This document shows, in pieces, positions 1 through 10,970 of a DNA stretch of 64,000 bases (its first letter is position 1; each line of letters begins with the position of its first letter). The position numbers and the translations under genes are program-made. A model generated the notes under the pieces. It had not been told where the DNA came from. It made no database searches and saw only the letters and a list, made by a program, of their open reading frames with translations. The DNA lies in NCBI RefSeq assembly GCF_036226685.1, contig NZ_CP109009.1, forward strand, positions 4,987,501-5,051,500, in the 5' to 3' direction. Source of the stretch: Streptomyces sp. NBC_00690. Its GTDB lineage: Bacteria; Actinomycetota; Actinomycetes; Streptomycetales; Streptomycetaceae.

Positions 1-5
1 ATCTG

Positions 6-3134
<3,129 letters not shown>

Positions 3135-3201
3135 TAGAGGCTCGCGTCCACTGTGTTGGTTCTGAAACCACGACCGTGACATTTCCGGTTGGTTTTATAG
3201 T

Positions 3202-3320
3202 GTTTCGGTGGTTATTGCGTTAGGGAAACGCCCGGTTACATTCCGAACCCGGAAGCTAAGCCTTTCAGCGCCGATGGTACTGCAGGGGGGACCCTGTGGG
3301 AGAGTAGGACACCGCCGAAC
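3202..3320 (+). rRNA. 5S ribosomal RNA
   Basis: About 119 nt. It begins GTTTCGGTGG and ends CACCGCCGAAC, with the ends pairing (GTTTCGGTGG with CCGCCGAAC). Conserved internal blocks such as CCGAACCCGGAAG and the GGAGAGTAGGACA-type 3' region are present. It follows the 23S gene by about 67 nt, the usual rrn order 16S-23S-5S. No tRNA lies in the 23S-5S spacer. Confidence 0.96.
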
Positions 3321-3327
3321 AATTTTT

Positions 3328-3372
3328 AGCCTTAGCTCCCTACACCTAGGTGTAGGGAGCTAAGGCTTTTTT
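3328..3372 (+). terminator. rRNA operon intrinsic terminator
   Basis: A perfect 20+20 nt inverted repeat with no unpaired spacer (3328-3347 and 3348-3367) is followed by a T run at 3367-3372. It sits 7 nt after the 5S gene. The loop must open at the CCTAGG centre. Confidence 0.93.
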
Positions 3373-3427
3373 GCGTTCACCAGCTATAAGCCTTCTGCCG
3401 GCCGTATGCCTTCTGCGGGACAGTCCC

Positions 3428-3440
3428 TAGGCTGGGGTGC
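3428..3440 (+). promoter_or_regulatory. likely promoter -10 element for a leaderless HAD gene
   Basis: TAGGCT at 3428-3433 ends 7 nt before the ATG at 3441. There is no Shine-Dalgarno sequence, so transcription probably starts at or next to the start codon. No good -35 element is visible; a repeated GCCTTCTGC motif lies just upstream. Confidence 0.5.
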
Positions 3441-4103
3441 ATGGACTATGACCTGGTTATCTTCGACAACGATGGCGTGCTCGTCGACAGTGAACCCGTA
3501 GCCAACACCATTCTTGCCGGATATCTCACGGAGCTGGGGCATCCCACCTCCTACGAGGACTCATTGAGGGACTACATGGGTTCGGCGGTCCATCGGGTGC
3601 ATGACCTCGTGCTGGAGAGAACCGGGCAGACGCTTCCCGCTGACTTCGACGAAACGCTCCACATGCGGGTCTTCGCGGCCTTCGAGCGAGAATTGGTACC
3701 GGTCGAAGGCGTGGTCGACGTGTTGGCGCAATTGGCGGCGGACGGCGTCCCCTACTGCGTGGCGTCTTCGGGAAGCCATGAGCGGATCAGGGTGGGCCAT
3801 CGAAAGACCGGGCTCGATGCGTGGTTCCCCGACGAGATCGTCTTCAGCGCCGACGACGTGGGTCGGGGAAAGCCCGCACCGGACCTCTTCCTCCATGCCG
3901 CGCAACGAATGGGCGTCGCCCCCGCGCGCTGCATCGTCATCGAAGACAGCGCCCTCGGCGTGAGGGCCGCGGTCGCCGCCGGGATGGATTCCTACGGATT
4001 CACCGCGATGACGCCAGCCGACAAGCTCATCGGTGCGAAAGGCTACTTCCAGAAGATGACAGAGCTACCTGTGTTGCTGAAGAGCATCAAGGGCTCTGAG
4101 TGA
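3441..4103 (+). CDS. HAD-superfamily phosphatase (HAD-IA, phosphoglucomutase-like)
   Basis: A 220-residue cytosolic hydrolase of the haloacid dehalogenase superfamily. Motif I is FDNDGVLVDSE (nucleophile D9 and general acid D11). Motif II is the Ser in CVASSGS. Motif III is the Lys of GKPAPDLF and motif IV is VIEDSALGV. The helical cap between motifs I and II is the subfamily I type seen in beta-phosphoglucomutase and phosphoglycolate phosphatase. Length is normal. The substrate cannot be read from sequence; small sugar phosphates are likely. The gene stands alone between the rrn terminator and the deacetylase gene and is probably translated from a leaderless mRNA. Confidence 0.9.
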   Translation: MDYDLVIFDNDGVLVDSEPVANTILAGYLTELGHPTSYEDSLRDYMGSAVHRVHDLVLERTGQTLPADFDETLHMRVFAAFERELVPVEGVVDVLAQLAADGVPYCVASSGSHERIRVGHRKTGLDAWFPDEIVFSADDVGRGKPAPDLFLHAAQRMGVAPARCIVIEDSALGVRAAVAAGMDSYGFTAMTPADKLIGAKGYFQKMTELPVLLKSIKGSE

Positions 4104-4179
4104 CACATTTTCGGGGCCGGTTGAGCCGTGCCCGTATGCCCTTACGCGCCCGCAAGGACGGCCGGATACGGTGGCGGTC

Positions 4180-5355
4180 ATGAGTGGCCGCGGATTGCTG
4201 ATGTGGGACGAGGCACTGACCGGGTACGACTTCGGGGACAGCCACCCCATGGACCCGGTACGGCTCGCACTGACCATGGGTCTGGTACGGGCCTACGGGC
4301 TGGACAAGGTGATGGACGTGCGGGCGGCCAAGCCCGCGGGCGACTCCACGCTGCGACTCGTCCACCACGAGGACTATGTGGCAGCGGTCAAGGCCGCGTC
4401 CGCGCAGCCGCGCGCTGCCGAGCAGTCCTACGGACTCGGCACGTTGGACGACCCTGCCTTCACGGGGATGCACGAGGCGTCCGCGCTGATCGCCGGGCAG
4501 TCGGTCGGGGCGGCGGAGGCGGTCTGGCGCTCGGACGCGGCGCACGCGGTGAACTTCGCCGGCGGGCTGCACCACGCGATGCCCGGGAGCGCAGCCGGCT
4601 TCTGTATCTACAACGACGCCTCACTCGCCATCGCCCGACTCCTGGAGCTGGGCGCGCAACGCATCGCGTACGTCGACGTCGACGTACACCACGGTGATGG
4701 GGTGCAGGCTGCGTTCTGGGACGATCCGCGGGTTCTGACGATCTCGCTCCACGAACATCCCCAGACTCTTTTCCCCGGCACCGGATGGGCTTCGGAGACC
4801 GGGGGCGCGGGTCCCGCGGAGGGCACGGCCGTCAATCTGCCCCTGCCCGCGGGTACGGGAGACGAAGGCTGGCTCAGGGCGTTCCACGCGGTGGTGCCCG
4901 AGTTGTTGGCCGAGTTCCGTCCCCAGGTGTTGGTCACCCAACATGGCGCGGACACCCACTTCGAGGATCCGCTGGCCCATCTGGCCGTGTCGTTGGACGC
5001 GCAAAGGGCCGTGCAGGAGTCCTGCCACGAGCTGGCGCACGAATACGTCGACGGCGGACGCTGGCTCGCGCTGGGTGGTGGCGGGTACGCGGTCGTCGAC
5101 GTGGTGCCCCGGTCGTGGACACACCTGGTGGGAATTGCCGCACATGCGCCGGTCGAGCCGGAGTCGTTGATTCCGTCCGAGTGGCGGGACGAGGTGTACG
5201 CACGGACCCGGCAGCCCGGTCCACGGAGGATGACGGACGGACGTGATCCGGTCTGGCGTGAGTGGGGTGCCGGCTACGACCCCGCTGACCGGTTGGACCA
5301 GGCGGTGCTGGCCACCCGGAAGGCAGTCTTCCCCCTTCGAGGGCTGCTGCCCTGA
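4180..5355 (+). CDS. acuC: AcuC-like class I histone deacetylase family protein
   Basis: About 391 residues covering the whole arginase/deacetylase fold. The His dyad is in AGGLHHAMPG, the zinc-binding Asp/His segment is VDVDVHHGDGVQ, and the distal glycine-rich LALGGGGYAV loop is present. In Bacillus, AcuC deacetylates lysines of acetyl-CoA synthetase and so activates acetate use; a protein-lysine deacetylase role here is inferred. The ATG at 4180 is preferred because homologues start near MSGRG; an in-frame GTG at 4171 is possible, with an AAGGACGG at 4153. A TACGGT at 4167 would suit a leaderless mRNA starting near 4180. No acuA or acsA is adjacent. Confidence 0.9.
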   Translation: MSGRGLLMWDEALTGYDFGDSHPMDPVRLALTMGLVRAYGLDKVMDVRAAKPAGDSTLRLVHHEDYVAAVKAASAQPRAAEQSYGLGTLDDPAFTGMHEASALIAGQSVGAAEAVWRSDAAHAVNFAGGLHHAMPGSAAGFCIYNDASLAIARLLELGAQRIAYVDVDVHHGDGVQAAFWDDPRVLTISLHEHPQTLFPGTGWASETGGAGPAEGTAVNLPLPAGTGDEGWLRAFHAVVPELLAEFRPQVLVTQHGADTHFEDPLAHLAVSLDAQRAVQESCHELAHEYVDGGRWLALGGGGYAVVDVVPRSWTHLVGIAAHAPVEPESLIPSEWRDEVYARTRQPGPRRMTDGRDPVWREWGAGYDPADRLDQAVLATRKAVFPLRGLLP

Positions 5356-5585
5356 CCCCGCTGGCCCTCGGCTCGGTGTTGACGGTCGGCGGGTTCGGCC
5401 GTGGGGCACCCCAGGGCGGCCCTGACGCGCTCATGACGTACAGGGTGAGGGAATCCCTGCGCTGCCCCGCCGCGTGCCCTCACAGGCCGTTTGAGCCGCC
5501 GGGAGAACTCCGGCGTTACTCCAACCGTGCGATGCGCGGCGGATTTCGCCGTAGGAACCCCGGTCGGTCCGGGAGCATCGGATGC

Positions 5586-6401
5586 GTGTCGAGCATCGGA
5601 GCGCTACGGGCGCATCTCTTGGCCACCGGTCTGGCCGGGGCCGTGGGAACCCTGCGGGAGGGCAGCCTGCGGAGCTATCGTCTCTTCGCCGCACGCGACC
5701 CGCGCGTGACGCTCGGCCTTGCGGCACGGGGTGAGTGGAGCGCGGGTGACGTCATGGCGTTGATGGCGGACCGGTGCGGAGTCTCGGCCGACCCGAACGA
5801 GCGCACCGGGCCCGATGTCATCGACCCCGAGCGGACGTTGAGGGCGCTCGACGCCTTCGCCGACCAGTTGGCCGAGGTGGTGGCGCGACGGGGAGCCGTC
5901 CTGCTCGGAACGGGGCATCCGGATCGACTGCTGGGGTTCTACGCCGGGCTGGCAGACGCGTTGTCCGCAACAGGATGCCTAGTTCTCACCCCCGCGCAGG
6001 GGCGATGTGTCGACATAACGACCCGGTTCGGGGTACGTACGTACAACCTTGAGTACGTACGGGGAGTCGCGCTGGTGCGGGCACCCGGCGCACGGGGCGC
6101 AGGGTGTGAGACCGGCGCGCACACCCATTCGCCCCTCCCTTTGCGTGCCGCGGTGGAGGGTCTCGCAGAGCAGGAAGGCCCCCTTCCGGACCTGGTGATC
6201 GGGGACCACGGATGGGTCTGCGGGGCAGGTCAGCTGGGTATGAGGGCCATCGGACTGGCCGATACCGACGACCCTGCACTCTTCGTCGGCGAGGCCGAGG
6301 GGAGGGTGTCCGTGGTGGTGCCGCTCGATGACGGTCGGCGGCCTGCTCATTACCGCCCGCTGACGCGCTATGTACTCAAACGAGCCTGTCTGTCACAGTA
6401 G
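5586..6401 (+). CDS. conserved actinobacterial protein, possible phosphatase
   Basis: About 271 residues from a GTG at 5586; the open frame extends upstream to 5376, but that part is low-quality and Arg-rich. I recognise it as a conserved streptomycete protein that databases often label 'phosphatase', but I see no classical phosphatase motif. Visible landmarks are LLGTGHPDRLLGFYAGLADAL in the middle (only its start GTGHP is notable), a DLVIGDHGWVCGAGQLG segment with His and Cys, and a C-terminal VPLDDGRRPAHYRPL. No signal peptide or membrane segment. It lies just upstream of the HTH gene and may share its transcription. Function unknown. Confidence 0.7.
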   Translation: MSSIGALRAHLLATGLAGAVGTLREGSLRSYRLFAARDPRVTLGLAARGEWSAGDVMALMADRCGVSADPNERTGPDVIDPERTLRALDAFADQLAEVVARRGAVLLGTGHPDRLLGFYAGLADALSATGCLVLTPAQGRCVDITTRFGVRTYNLEYVRGVALVRAPGARGAGCETGAHTHSPLPLRAAVEGLAEQEGPLPDLVIGDHGWVCGAGQLGMRAIGLADTDDPALFVGEAEGRVSVVVPLDDGRRPAHYRPLTRYVLKRACLSQ

Positions 6402-6529
6402 GCGGCCGATGGCTGCTCCTCTTCCCCACTCGCACCACCCGCCCCTAGTCTGGGGAGTGAGCGCACAGCGACGAAGAGTCACCGGAGGGGAAGCCGGTGT
6501 GCGTCATGTGCGGAAGGTACAGGTGGGTC

Positions 6530-6742
6530 ATGGCTGCTGGCAGCGAGAGGCCTCTTAACGAGGTCAAGTTTCTTACCGTGGCGGAAGTTGCCTCGGTGAT
6601 GCGGGTGTCGAAGATGACGGTGTACCGATTGGTGCACAGTGGTCATCTGCCGGCGATTCGGGTGGGGAGGTCCTTCCGAGTACCGGAGCAAGCGGTGCAC
6701 GACTACCTCCGCGAGTCTTTCGTGGGGGTGGAATCCGCATAG
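6530..6742 (+). CDS. helix-turn-helix protein, excisionase/BldC-like
   Basis: A 70-residue DNA-binding protein consisting almost entirely of one winged HTH of the MerR/excisionase type. Recognition segment: FLTVAEVASVMRVSKMTVYR, followed by the wing HSGHLPAIRVGRSFRVPE. This is the architecture of BldC, a small developmental regulator, and of phage excisionases; no phage genes are near. The ATG at 6530 is chosen because conserved relatives begin MAAGSERPLNE (from memory). However, a GTG at 6497 has a better-placed Shine-Dalgarno (GGAGGGG at 6484-6490, 6-nt gap) and would add 11 residues with two Cys (MCVMCGRY). In S. coelicolor I believe this is SCO3328, a gene studied in differentiation. Confidence 0.85.
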   Translation: MAAGSERPLNEVKFLTVAEVASVMRVSKMTVYRLVHSGHLPAIRVGRSFRVPEQAVHDYLRESFVGVESA

Positions 6743-6767
6743 CGGGAGTAGAGCGACTGCCCTCGGA

Positions 6768-6797
6768 TTACAACCTCGATGCTCTGCCGGGTAGGCT
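6768..6797 (+). promoter_or_regulatory. promoter of the bS22 gene
   Basis: A -35-like TTACAA (6768-6773), an 18-nt spacer and -10 TAGGCT (6792-6797). This places the transcript start near 6804, about 60 nt before the bS22 GTG. Confidence 0.5.
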
Positions 6798-6864
6798 GGA
6801 CCGACGTAGGTCGTGTGGGCCCAGACGCCCCGCACCGAGTGAAGAGAAGTGAGCGAGGGTAGTC

Positions 6865-6963
6865 GTGGGCTCTGTTATTAAGAAGCGGCGCAAGCGGATG
6901 GCTAAGAAGAAGCACCGCAAGCTGCTCAAGCGCACCCGCGTTCAGCGTCGTAACAAGAAGTAA
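6865..6963 (+). CDS. 30S ribosomal protein bS22 (AURKAIP1/COX24-domain)
   Basis: A 32-residue, very basic protein starting at GTG 6865: it opens [19 protein letters not shown] and ends with RRNKK. About 60% of residues are Lys or Arg. It matches the actinobacterial small-subunit protein bS22 first seen in mycobacterial ribosome structures, which sits near the decoding centre. A GCGAGGG element lies 8 nt upstream. It is too short for most gene finders. A promoter and a strong terminator flank it, so it is probably monocistronic and highly expressed. Confidence 0.92.
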   Translation: MGSVIKKRRKRMAKKKHRKLLKRTRVQRRNKK

Positions 6964-6979
6964 GCGACAGCTGTACGTA

Positions 6980-7021
6980 GCACTGTGGCCCTCCCACCAG
7001 TCGGTGGGAGGGCCACAGTGC
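6980..7021 (+). terminator. strong intrinsic terminator after bS22
   Basis: A perfect 19-bp stem (6980-6998 with 7003-7021) and a 4-nt AGTC loop, 16 nt after the bS22 stop codon. There is no long T run, which is common for Streptomyces terminators. Confidence 0.85.
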
Positions 7022-7229
7022 GTTGGCACGCCTTCCCGTGTGCCCCCGCCCGTGTTCGGGCGGGAGAAGAGGGGCGAGGCGGCCTCCTGGTGCCTTTGTG
7101 TGAGGCGCTCTCGCCCGCACTGAAGGACGCGCTCCGAGTCGGGAGCGTCACGTGTCATCACGCCGCAACGCCGAGGCGCTACGGTGACGCTGAAAGCGGG
7201 CCCACGGAATCCGAAGGAAGGAGCAGATC

Positions 7230-8312
7230 TTGGGAAAGGTCGTGCTCGTCACCGGGGTGGCCCGGCAACTCGGAGGACGTCTCGTACGCCGCATCCTGCG
7301 GGATCCCGAGGTCCAGCGAGTGATCGGCGTCGACGTCGTGCGGCCCGAGCACCATCTGGGCGGCGCAGAGTTCATCCAGGCCGACATCCGACAGCCGACA
7401 ATCGGACGGGTCCTCGCGGAGCACCGCGTCGACACGGTCGTCCACCTCGATGTCACCGGCACGCCGCTGGGCGCCGGCGGCCGGACCGCGGTCAAGGAGA
7501 CCAACGTCATCGGGACCATGCAGCTGCTCGGCGCATGCCAGAAGTCTCCCGATGTCAGACGGCTGGTGATCAAGTCGACGACGAGCGTGTACGGCTCGGC
7601 TTCCCGTGATCCCGCGGTCTTCACCGAGACCACCTCGCCCAAATCCCTGCCGAGCGGCGGATTCGCCAAGGACTCGGTCGAGGTCGAGGGCTATGTCCGG
7701 GGCTTCGCCAGAAGGCGGCCTGACGTGGCCGTGTGCGTGCTGCGGTTCGCCAACATCCTCGGTCCCTGCGCGGACTCCCCCCTGGCCGAGTTCTTCTCGC
7801 TGCCGGTGCTGCCGACGGTGTTCGGCTATGACCCCCGACTTCAGTTCGTCCACGAGGACGATGTGATCGACGTCCTCACCCTGGCGCTCCACGAGCCCCG
7901 GCGAGGAACGCTCAACAGCGGCACCTTCAACATCGCCGGCGACGGGGTGCTCCTGCTCTCCCAGTGCTCACGCAGGCTGGGGCGTCCGACCGTGCCCGTA
8001 CTGCTGCCGGCGGTCACCTGGATCGGCTCCGCGCTGCGTACGGTCGGGATCACCGACTTCTCGCCCGAGCAGATCCGGTTGTTGACCCACGGCCGGGTGG
8101 TCAGCACCGTGCAGATGCGCGAGACACTGGGGTTCGAGCCGAAGTTCACGACCGCGGAGACGTTCGCCGACTTCGCCCGGAGTCGGGGAGCGGGTCTGCT
8201 GCCACCCCACACCCTGGTACGGGCCGTGGACCAGGTGGCGGAGTCCCTGGGGGCCCTGGTGGCGCGCGGGGATGGCTCACGGGCTCACAGGGCCCAGGGC
8301 GATGTGGGATAA
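7230..8312 (+). CDS. NAD-dependent epimerase/dehydratase-like protein (extended SDR fold)
   Basis: 360 residues from a TTG start with a strong GAAGGAAGGAG Shine-Dalgarno 7-8 nt upstream. The N-terminus has a Rossmann nucleotide-binding start (VLVTGVARQLGGRLVRRIL), an Asp at the end of strand 2 (GVDVVRPEHH) that favours NAD, and the DVTGTP and SSTSVYGSA segments of extended SDRs. The usual YxxxK catalytic pair is not intact: the expected region reads SGGFAKDSVEVEGY, with Lys but no Tyr four residues before it. It may therefore be a binding or regulatory protein rather than a normal epimerase. It lies 24 nt upstream of the acyltransferase gene and is probably co-transcribed, suggesting a role in envelope lipid or glycolipid metabolism. 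Confidence 0.85.
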   Translation: MGKVVLVTGVARQLGGRLVRRILRDPEVQRVIGVDVVRPEHHLGGAEFIQADIRQPTIGRVLAEHRVDTVVHLDVTGTPLGAGGRTAVKETNVIGTMQLLGACQKSPDVRRLVIKSTTSVYGSASRDPAVFTETTSPKSLPSGGFAKDSVEVEGYVRGFARRRPDVAVCVLRFANILGPCADSPLAEFFSLPVLPTVFGYDPRLQFVHEDDVIDVLTLALHEPRRGTLNSGTFNIAGDGVLLLSQCSRRLGRPTVPVLLPAVTWIGSALRTVGITDFSPEQIRLLTHGRVVSTVQMRETLGFEPKFTTAETFADFARSRGAGLLPPHTLVRAVDQVAESLGALVARGDGSRAHRAQGDVG

Positions 8313-8336
8313 GGCCGGATAAGGAGCGCAGGCACG

Positions 8337-9419
8337 ATGGCGGACGCCAAGGTCATTCCTTTCGACGACGACCGTTCGCGAGGTGGCGCCCAGCGCTCGC
8401 GGCGGCGCTCCGCCGGGGCTCTCGGCGGTGCGGCGGGCGGCGAGGGGAAGAAGACCGAGCCCACCGTGGTGCGGCAGACCGTGCGGACCCTGCCCGGGGC
8501 CGTCGAGCAGCCGTCCGCGGCCCGGGCGACCGGTGGTGGGGGAGACATGGTGGAGGACGGCCCGGAGCACGGGCCCGGCGACGGCTGGGAACGGCGTCTC
8601 GCGACGGGCCTGGCCTTCCTACGGCGCAGGGTCACCGGTGACTACGAGGTCGATGAGTTCGGCTACGACAAGGAACTGACCGACCAGGTACTGATGTCGC
8701 TGGTGCGGCCCCTGTACGAGAAGTACTTCCGGGTCGAGGTCAAGGGCATCGAGAACATCCCCGCCGAGGGCGGTGCGCTGGTCGTCGCCAACCACTCCGG
8801 CACCCTGCCGCTCGACGGCTTGATGATGCAGGTGGCCGTCCACGACAACCATCCGGCCGATCGCCATCTACGGTTGCTCGCCGCCGACCTCGTCTTCGTC
8901 CTGCCCGTCATCAATGAACTGGCGCGCAAGGCCGGGCACACCCTGGCCTGTGCGGAGGACGCGGAGAGGCTGCTCCAGCGTGGTGAGGTCGTCGGGGTGA
9001 TGCCCGAGGGCTTCAAGGGCATCGGGAAGCCCTTCAGCGACCGTTACAAGCTCCAGCGCTTTGGGCGGGGCGGGTTCGTCTCCACCGCGCTCAGGGCGGG
9101 TGTGCCGATCGTGCCGTGCTCGATCGTCGGCGCCGAGGAGATCTATCCGATGATCGGCAACTCCAAGACGCTGGCCAGGCTGCTCGGCATTCCGTACTTT
9201 CCGATCACGCCGACTTTCCCTTGGTTGGGGCCGCTGGGGGCGGTGCCGTTGCCGACCAAGTGGACCATTCAGTTCGGGGAGCCGATCGAGACCTCGGGGT
9301 ATCCGGCCGAGGCCGCCGAGGATCCGATGCTGATGTTCAACCTCACGGACCAGGTGCGGGAGCAGATCCAGCACACCTTGTACAAGTTGCTGGTGCAGCG
9401 TCGGTCCGTGTTCTTCTAG
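8337..9419 (+). CDS. 1-acyl-sn-glycerol-3-phosphate acyltransferase-family protein (PlsC-like)
   Basis: 360 residues. Residues 1-90 are a polar, low-complexity N-terminal extension; the acyltransferase domain follows. Motif I is NHSGTLPLD (N152, catalytic H153 and D158). The FxxR-type and PEG motifs are represented by DLVFVLP and VMPEGFKGIGKP, and the FVSTALRAGVPIVPCSIVG block matches motif IV. The family transfers acyl chains from acyl-CoA or acyl-ACP to lysophospholipids at the membrane. The exact acceptor is unknown. The gene follows the SDR-like gene and ends at a bidirectional terminator shared with convergent rsbN. Confidence 0.88.
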   Translation: MADAKVIPFDDDRSRGGAQRSRRRSAGALGGAAGGEGKKTEPTVVRQTVRTLPGAVEQPSAARATGGGGDMVEDGPEHGPGDGWERRLATGLAFLRRRVTGDYEVDEFGYDKELTDQVLMSLVRPLYEKYFRVEVKGIENIPAEGGALVVANHSGTLPLDGLMMQVAVHDNHPADRHLRLLAADLVFVLPVINELARKAGHTLACAEDAERLLQRGEVVGVMPEGFKGIGKPFSDRYKLQRFGRGGFVSTALRAGVPIVPCSIVGAEEIYPMIGNSKTLARLLGIPYFPITPTFPWLGPLGAVPLPTKWTIQFGEPIETSGYPAEAAEDPMLMFNLTDQVREQIQHTLYKLLVQRRSVFF

Positions 9420-9493
9420 CCGTTTCCCAGCCGTCGCCGATCGCCGTTGGCCACTGGTGATCGATACCGCTGCGACCGTCCTAGTACGGCACC

Positions 9494-9531
9494 GGAAGGG
9501 GTGTCAGGACAGCAGTCCTGACACCCCTTCC
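9494..9531. terminator. bidirectional terminator between acyltransferase gene and rsbN
   Basis: A perfect 17-bp stem (9494-9510 with 9515-9531) and a 4-nt loop, located between convergent stop codons at 9419 and 9540. Confidence 0.85.
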
Positions 9532-9539
9532 CCATGTGT

Positions 9540-10751
9540 CTAGCGTCCTTCTTCCGCGTTCAGTCCCAGTCCGGGAAGGATGCCCGGGAGGAGTGGCGGA
9601 ATGGTGACGTCCGGCTCTGGGGCCGGGGTGTTCTTGCCCGGCGCCGGTGGTGGCGTGTTGTCCGGTGTCGGGTCGAGCAGCCCGCCCACGTCACCGCCGA
9701 GCAGCCCGTCTTCCTTCTGGGCCGGTGTGGAACCGCCCGACGGACGGGGATCGCTCTTCTCCGCACCGGTGGACGTGTCCGGTGCCTGGGATGCCGCAGG
9801 GGCCTTCTGCCCGCCGGGTGCGGGCGATCGACCGGGTGCCTGAGGCGATGTGCTGCTGGTGCGGGGCGCGTCGCGGCCCCCCTGTTCCGGTGGGCTGGGC
9901 AGCAGCGACTGGAGCGGTCCGACCTCTTGGTCTATGGCGTCGAATACGTGGTTCACCTCGTTGCCGACATCGGTGAGCTGCACCGGAAGCCTGTCGCGCA
10001 GTCCGTTCCACGCGTCGCGGTGGGCGCGGGAGAAGGAGTTCAGCTTCTGGATGGGACGGAGAGAGCCGTCCCGTGCGTAGGCGGCGTGGAGCAGTCGGTG
10101 GCCTTCGGTGGCGTCGTGCCGCATGCCGTTGAGAGCACGACGGACCTCGCCGAGGGACTCGTGGTCGAGCTCGCCCGCTCGCCCGCGCTCCATCAGCCGT
10201 CGGGCCTCGCTGAGGCGGGTGGACGCCTGGTCGAGATAGACCTCACCGCGGTCGGTCTCGCCATCGGCCATGCCGAGCCGAATGTCCTCCATGCCGCGCT
10301 TCAGCCCGTACAGAGTGTCACCCGGTAGGGCGTCCGTACTGGCAGCGGCGACCCCGCCGAAGGCGCCCGCAGCGACCGTGACGGTCAGACCGCCGGCCGC
10401 GAGCCCCTTCGACCAGCGAGAACGCGGTCGCAATTTCCTCAGCGGGGAGGCGCGATGTGCGCCTCGGCCGGCTCTTCGCTGCTCTGGCACGGTAGGGCCC
10501 ATGGTGGCGCTCCCGGCAGCCGTGCCCTCTTGGAGCATGGCTTCCATGGCCGCCACGAGCTGTGCCCGCTGCACCACCTTGACCTCGGGGTCCATCTCCG
10601 GCCTCGGCAGCTCGCCGAGACCGGTCGCCAGAGCCAACAGCCGACCTTGGTCGGTCGATTCGACCGACTCGTCCGGCTGTTCGGCTACCTGGTCTTCCAG
10701 GGCCTGGGCGAAGGCGTTCGCCCGCCGGTGCGCCGATACGTTCGCGATCAC
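9540..10751 (-). CDS. rsbN: RsbN, membrane anti-sigma factor of sigma-BldN (DUF5667)
   Basis: About 403 residues. The start is the GTG at 10751, because a GAGGAGG element sits 8 nt before it, whereas the upstream GTG at 10760 overlaps that element. The cytoplasmic N-terminal part (MIANVSAHRRANAFAQAL onward) is the presumed sigma-binding region. A single membrane span (GLAAGGLTVTVAAGAFGGVA) follows at about residue 115, then the extracytoplasmic DUF5667 domain (TDALPGDTLYGLKRGMEDI), and a long Pro/Gly/Ser-rich tail. In Streptomyces, RsbN holds BldN inactive until sporulation. The gene lies downstream of bldN on the same strand, as expected, and has its own BldN-like promoter. Confidence 0.92.
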   Translation of the reverse strand: MIANVSAHRRANAFAQALEDQVAEQPDESVESTDQGRLLALATGLGELPRPEMDPEVKVVQRAQLVAAMEAMLQEGTAAGSATMGPTVPEQRRAGRGAHRASPLRKLRPRSRWSKGLAAGGLTVTVAAGAFGGVAAASTDALPGDTLYGLKRGMEDIRLGMADGETDRGEVYLDQASTRLSEARRLMERGRAGELDHESLGEVRRALNGMRHDATEGHRLLHAAYARDGSLRPIQKLNSFSRAHRDAWNGLRDRLPVQLTDVGNEVNHVFDAIDQEVGPLQSLLPSPPEQGGRDAPRTSSTSPQAPGRSPAPGGQKAPAASQAPDTSTGAEKSDPRPSGGSTPAQKEDGLLGGDVGGLLDPTPDNTPPPAPGKNTPAPEPDVTIPPLLPGILPGLGLNAEEGR

Positions 10752-10881
10752 TGGCGGCACCTCCTCTCGTCATGACGATCGACTCCCCTGGAGTTTTGGA
10801 AGGTTGCACGCCTTGAACGCATCCACACGATCGAGTGAGTGGCTGCGGGCATGGCGTGACCACAGGGAGCCTGCATCCCGC

Positions 10882-10910
10882 ACAACGAGCGTCTCGGCAC
10901 TTGGGTTACG
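10882..10910 (-). promoter_or_regulatory. sigma-BldN-type promoter of rsbN
   Basis: On the minus strand, -35 CGTAAC (10910-10905) is separated by 17 nt from -10 CGTTGT (10887-10882). The published BldN consensus, from memory, is CGTAAC with CGTTGA about 16 nt downstream. Transcription would begin near 10875, about 125 nt before the rsbN start, giving BldN control of its own inhibitor. Confidence 0.72.
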
Positions 10911-10970
10911 CGCGAAAGATGATCGGACCAGTGCGTCATGGAGGCGTTACCGATGGTGAGTTGGGGTCGG

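Noticed and set aside
6497..6742. Excisionase-like HTH as sign of a prophage
   Set aside because: No integrase, attachment site or phage gene nearby; the protein is of the conserved BldC-like class.
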